Source: Xestospongia muta (lineage: Eukaryota; Porifera; Demospongiae; Haplosclerida; Petrosiidae). Taken from it: a stretch of DNA of 64,000 nt. Made by a program: the position numbers and the translations under genes. The notes under the pieces were generated by a model. That model saw nothing but the letters and a program-made list of their open reading frames with translations, had not been told where the DNA came from and searched no databases. How positions within the stretch are numbered: the first letter of the stretch is position 1; every line of letters starts with the position of its first letter. Shown in pieces: positions 62,165-64,000 of this stretch. The stretch lies in assembly GCA_963693285.1 (NCBI GenBank), contig OY848919.1:558001-622000 (forward strand), in the 5' to 3' direction.

Positions 62165-64000
62165 TAAGTCCCCCAATGTCTGTGTGTAACAATATTTATG
62201 AACCTTTCTTTAAGTATTAGTACTTTATAGTCTTTGGGAGTATTTTATTAAAATACTCAGAACTAAGAACTGGTACTATTGAATTGACACTACACTAAAC
62301 AATATAATTGTTATTCAATATAGTTTTATAAAGGTACTGATGTGTACGTATTATAAATGACACAACATTTTGAGTCATGTCACAACACTACATCATGACA
62401 TTTGTAAAGTACCAGGACTATACTCACATATTGGACTAGCAATGATACTGACTTTATTAAGTTAGATAAGAGTTAATAAATAAAGTGAAATATTAATTTG
62501 CAAAAAGAAAAGTCTACCAAAGTTCATGAAATATATTATAAACACACAACAAACATGAACTCTGTTTATCTGTTACATAATGAGTGTTGTTTGTGATGTA
62601 CTAGTCATCCATATAGCTACCTGCCAGGTACCCTGTACTTGTCTCAGTAGCTTTGTAAGATATTAACATCCTTATCCTGGCTCAGATCATTGAGTGATAA
62701 TATATCAACAACAATTTAGTCTTCCAACTAATACAGTAAATTATTGATATAACAGTTCAGTACCCTGTGTGCCTGTCTCAGTAGATATTGACGTCCTCAT
62801 CCTGGCTTAGATCATAATACAGTAAATTATTAGTATAACACTCAGTAAAAATAAGTCCGTTTTGTAGAATCCGTTCACCTCCGTACATCATTGCTATAGT
62901 AACCTAACACTAGTAATGGCGTCGTCTTCTTCGTTAGGCCTTGACAATCGTAGTTGAGCATGTTAGAGTGTGTGTATAGCTATTGTTGTGTGTGTAAAAT
63001 ATTATATAGTAACTATGTTTTATTATAGGAGACACTGGAAGTGTTAAGTGGGAGAGTGATAGAGTTACACTTACTTCATCTACTGTGGCGGAATGTAAAG
63101 AAGTGATACGTCAATTAAAGAGACGACAACACACAACATGGTATATTGAACTCAACAGATTATCTCCTCAAAGTTTACTTACAATATTAACTGATATCAA
63201 TGAATGTCAAGTGAAGGGACTTTATATAATGAACACTCCTTTTGATAGTAGCTGTGTCAGTCAACTATTACAAGTACTAACTTATAACCAAACAATGGAG
63301 GTACTATATCTTCACTCCTCACCTCTCGTACCAGATACTTACCACTTATTAACAACTGCTGTAGTTGGTAATAAAATAATCAAGGAATTAGAGCTGTGGT
63401 ATGACAATAATATTACTGATAAAGACATACCACATTTCTCTAATCTCATTATTAACAATAAAACATTACAAGCACTATATCTCACTGGCTGTCCTAATAT
63501 TACTGAATTTGGTAAACAACAATTACAAAATGTTCGTGTTAACAATAATAGTTTGAGTGTGTACTTTAATGGGGAAAGACTCCGTTAATTATTAGTTATT
63601 TTTGTACTATTGCTAATATCTTTTTTTACTAAAAATAAATTATTTCAAATTCAAATAAGTCAATTATTAGTTAAATACTTTAGTTTCCAGTTCTTTGTCT
63701 TCTAACAAAGTTAACAATTTTTATAGTTCACTTCTTCTCTAGAAAAACTCAACTTCTCTACTTGACAATTGACCACGCCTACATTAATTAATAATAAAAG
63801 CTTCAATATTGTTATTTCTAATATTTACAAATACAATTATAACAAACAAACTAGACTAAATTCTACATTAATAGGCCTCTAGTTAGTAGCTATATAAAAT
63901 TAAATATTATCGCTACGTCTAATACCACTAATTACTACTGCTAATAAAAAATACATTAATTAAAGCCAATTAATTTGTCAAATCATCTAAAAACTTATTT
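62165..64000. repeat. Segmental duplication, unit 2 right block (continues past window)
   Basis: Counterpart of 50160-52012, including LRR2 and its flanks. The window ends inside it. The 412 bp after the LRR2 stop contain no gene. Confidence 0.9.
62916..63588 (+). CDS. Small leucine-rich repeat protein LRR2 (diversified paralogue of LRR1)
   Basis: Start ATG 62916, exon 1 to about 62952, exon 2 about 63029-63588 with the same C|GA splice (DNRDTGSVKW). Six RI-type strand motifs: WYIELNRL, VKGLYIMN, MEVLYLHS, IKELELWYDN, LQALYLTGC, LSVYFNGE. Compared with LRR1, the helix/loop parts are nearly invariant (for example NTPFDS, VPDTYHLLTTAVVGNKIIK, NLIINNKTL), while the x positions of LxLxx change radically (D to Y, T to Y, Y to E, L to W, N to Y). 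I count 34 replacements against about four synonymous codon changes. Likely a cytosolic recognition protein; ligand unknown. It sits directly downstream of DD2, as LRR1 does of DD1. Confidence 0.82.

Overview
This is eukaryotic nuclear DNA, almost certainly from an animal. It is AT-rich (roughly one third GC by eye), with many short introns (often 40-70 bp, GT..AG), gene-dense, with genes on both strands. The gene content is metazoan: SAM-RhoGAP-START (DLC), SLAIN, OFD1, CEP135/TSGA10-like, ALG5, OST4 and death-domain proteins. The compact layout, the tandem full-length ABCB transporters and the expanded death-domain/LRR genes fit a demosponge such as Amphimedon. That organism call is inference; no database was searched.

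Layout. (1) 1-24120, minus strand: four tandem ABCB1/MDR-type full transporters, the leftmost cut by the window edge. One carries a ~870-bp DNA-transposon insertion and a ~190-bp MITE in introns. (2) 24491-32983, minus: a DLC-type RhoGAP (SAM, RhoGAP, START), rich in minisatellites and (CT)n tracts. (3) 34448-37180, plus: a SLAIN-family microtubule plus-end protein with seven near-identical 24-residue repeats. (4) 37382-42021, minus: OFD1 centriole/basal-body protein. (5) 42183-42296, plus: a 37-codon OST4 gene. (6) 42587-44522, minus: ALG5, head-to-head with (7) 44608-48428, plus: a death-domain adaptor (DD1). (8) 50930-51602, plus: a small LRR protein (LRR1). (9) 53971-56577, minus: the 3' part of a CEP135/TSGA10-like gene with decayed 5' exons. 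(10) 56868-57510: an ALG5 pseudogene. (11) 57544-61448, plus: DD2, a paralogue of DD1 ending in WW and SH3 domains. (12) 62916-63588, plus: LRR2.

The right-hand third is a segmental tandem duplication with a period of ~12-13 kb: ALG5-DD-LRR-CEP135 became two units. The left breakpoint lies inside ALG5 and the right one inside the CEP135-like gene. This explains both the ALG5 fragment and the truncated CEP135 fragment, and predicts an intact CEP135-like gene just beyond base 64000.

The most interesting signal is the duplicated DD-adaptor plus LRR module. The two LRR proteins differ at 34 of 167 aligned residues, but I count only about four synonymous codon changes. Twenty-four of the 34 replacements fall on the variable positions of the six xxLxLxx strand motifs, the pattern of a diversifying recognition surface. 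The neighbouring adaptors keep nearly identical death domains but have swapped C-termini (acidic coiled coil versus WW-SH3). Together they may be a split innate-recognition module: a soluble LRR sensor beside a death-fold scaffold, with no NACHT ATPase seen in either.
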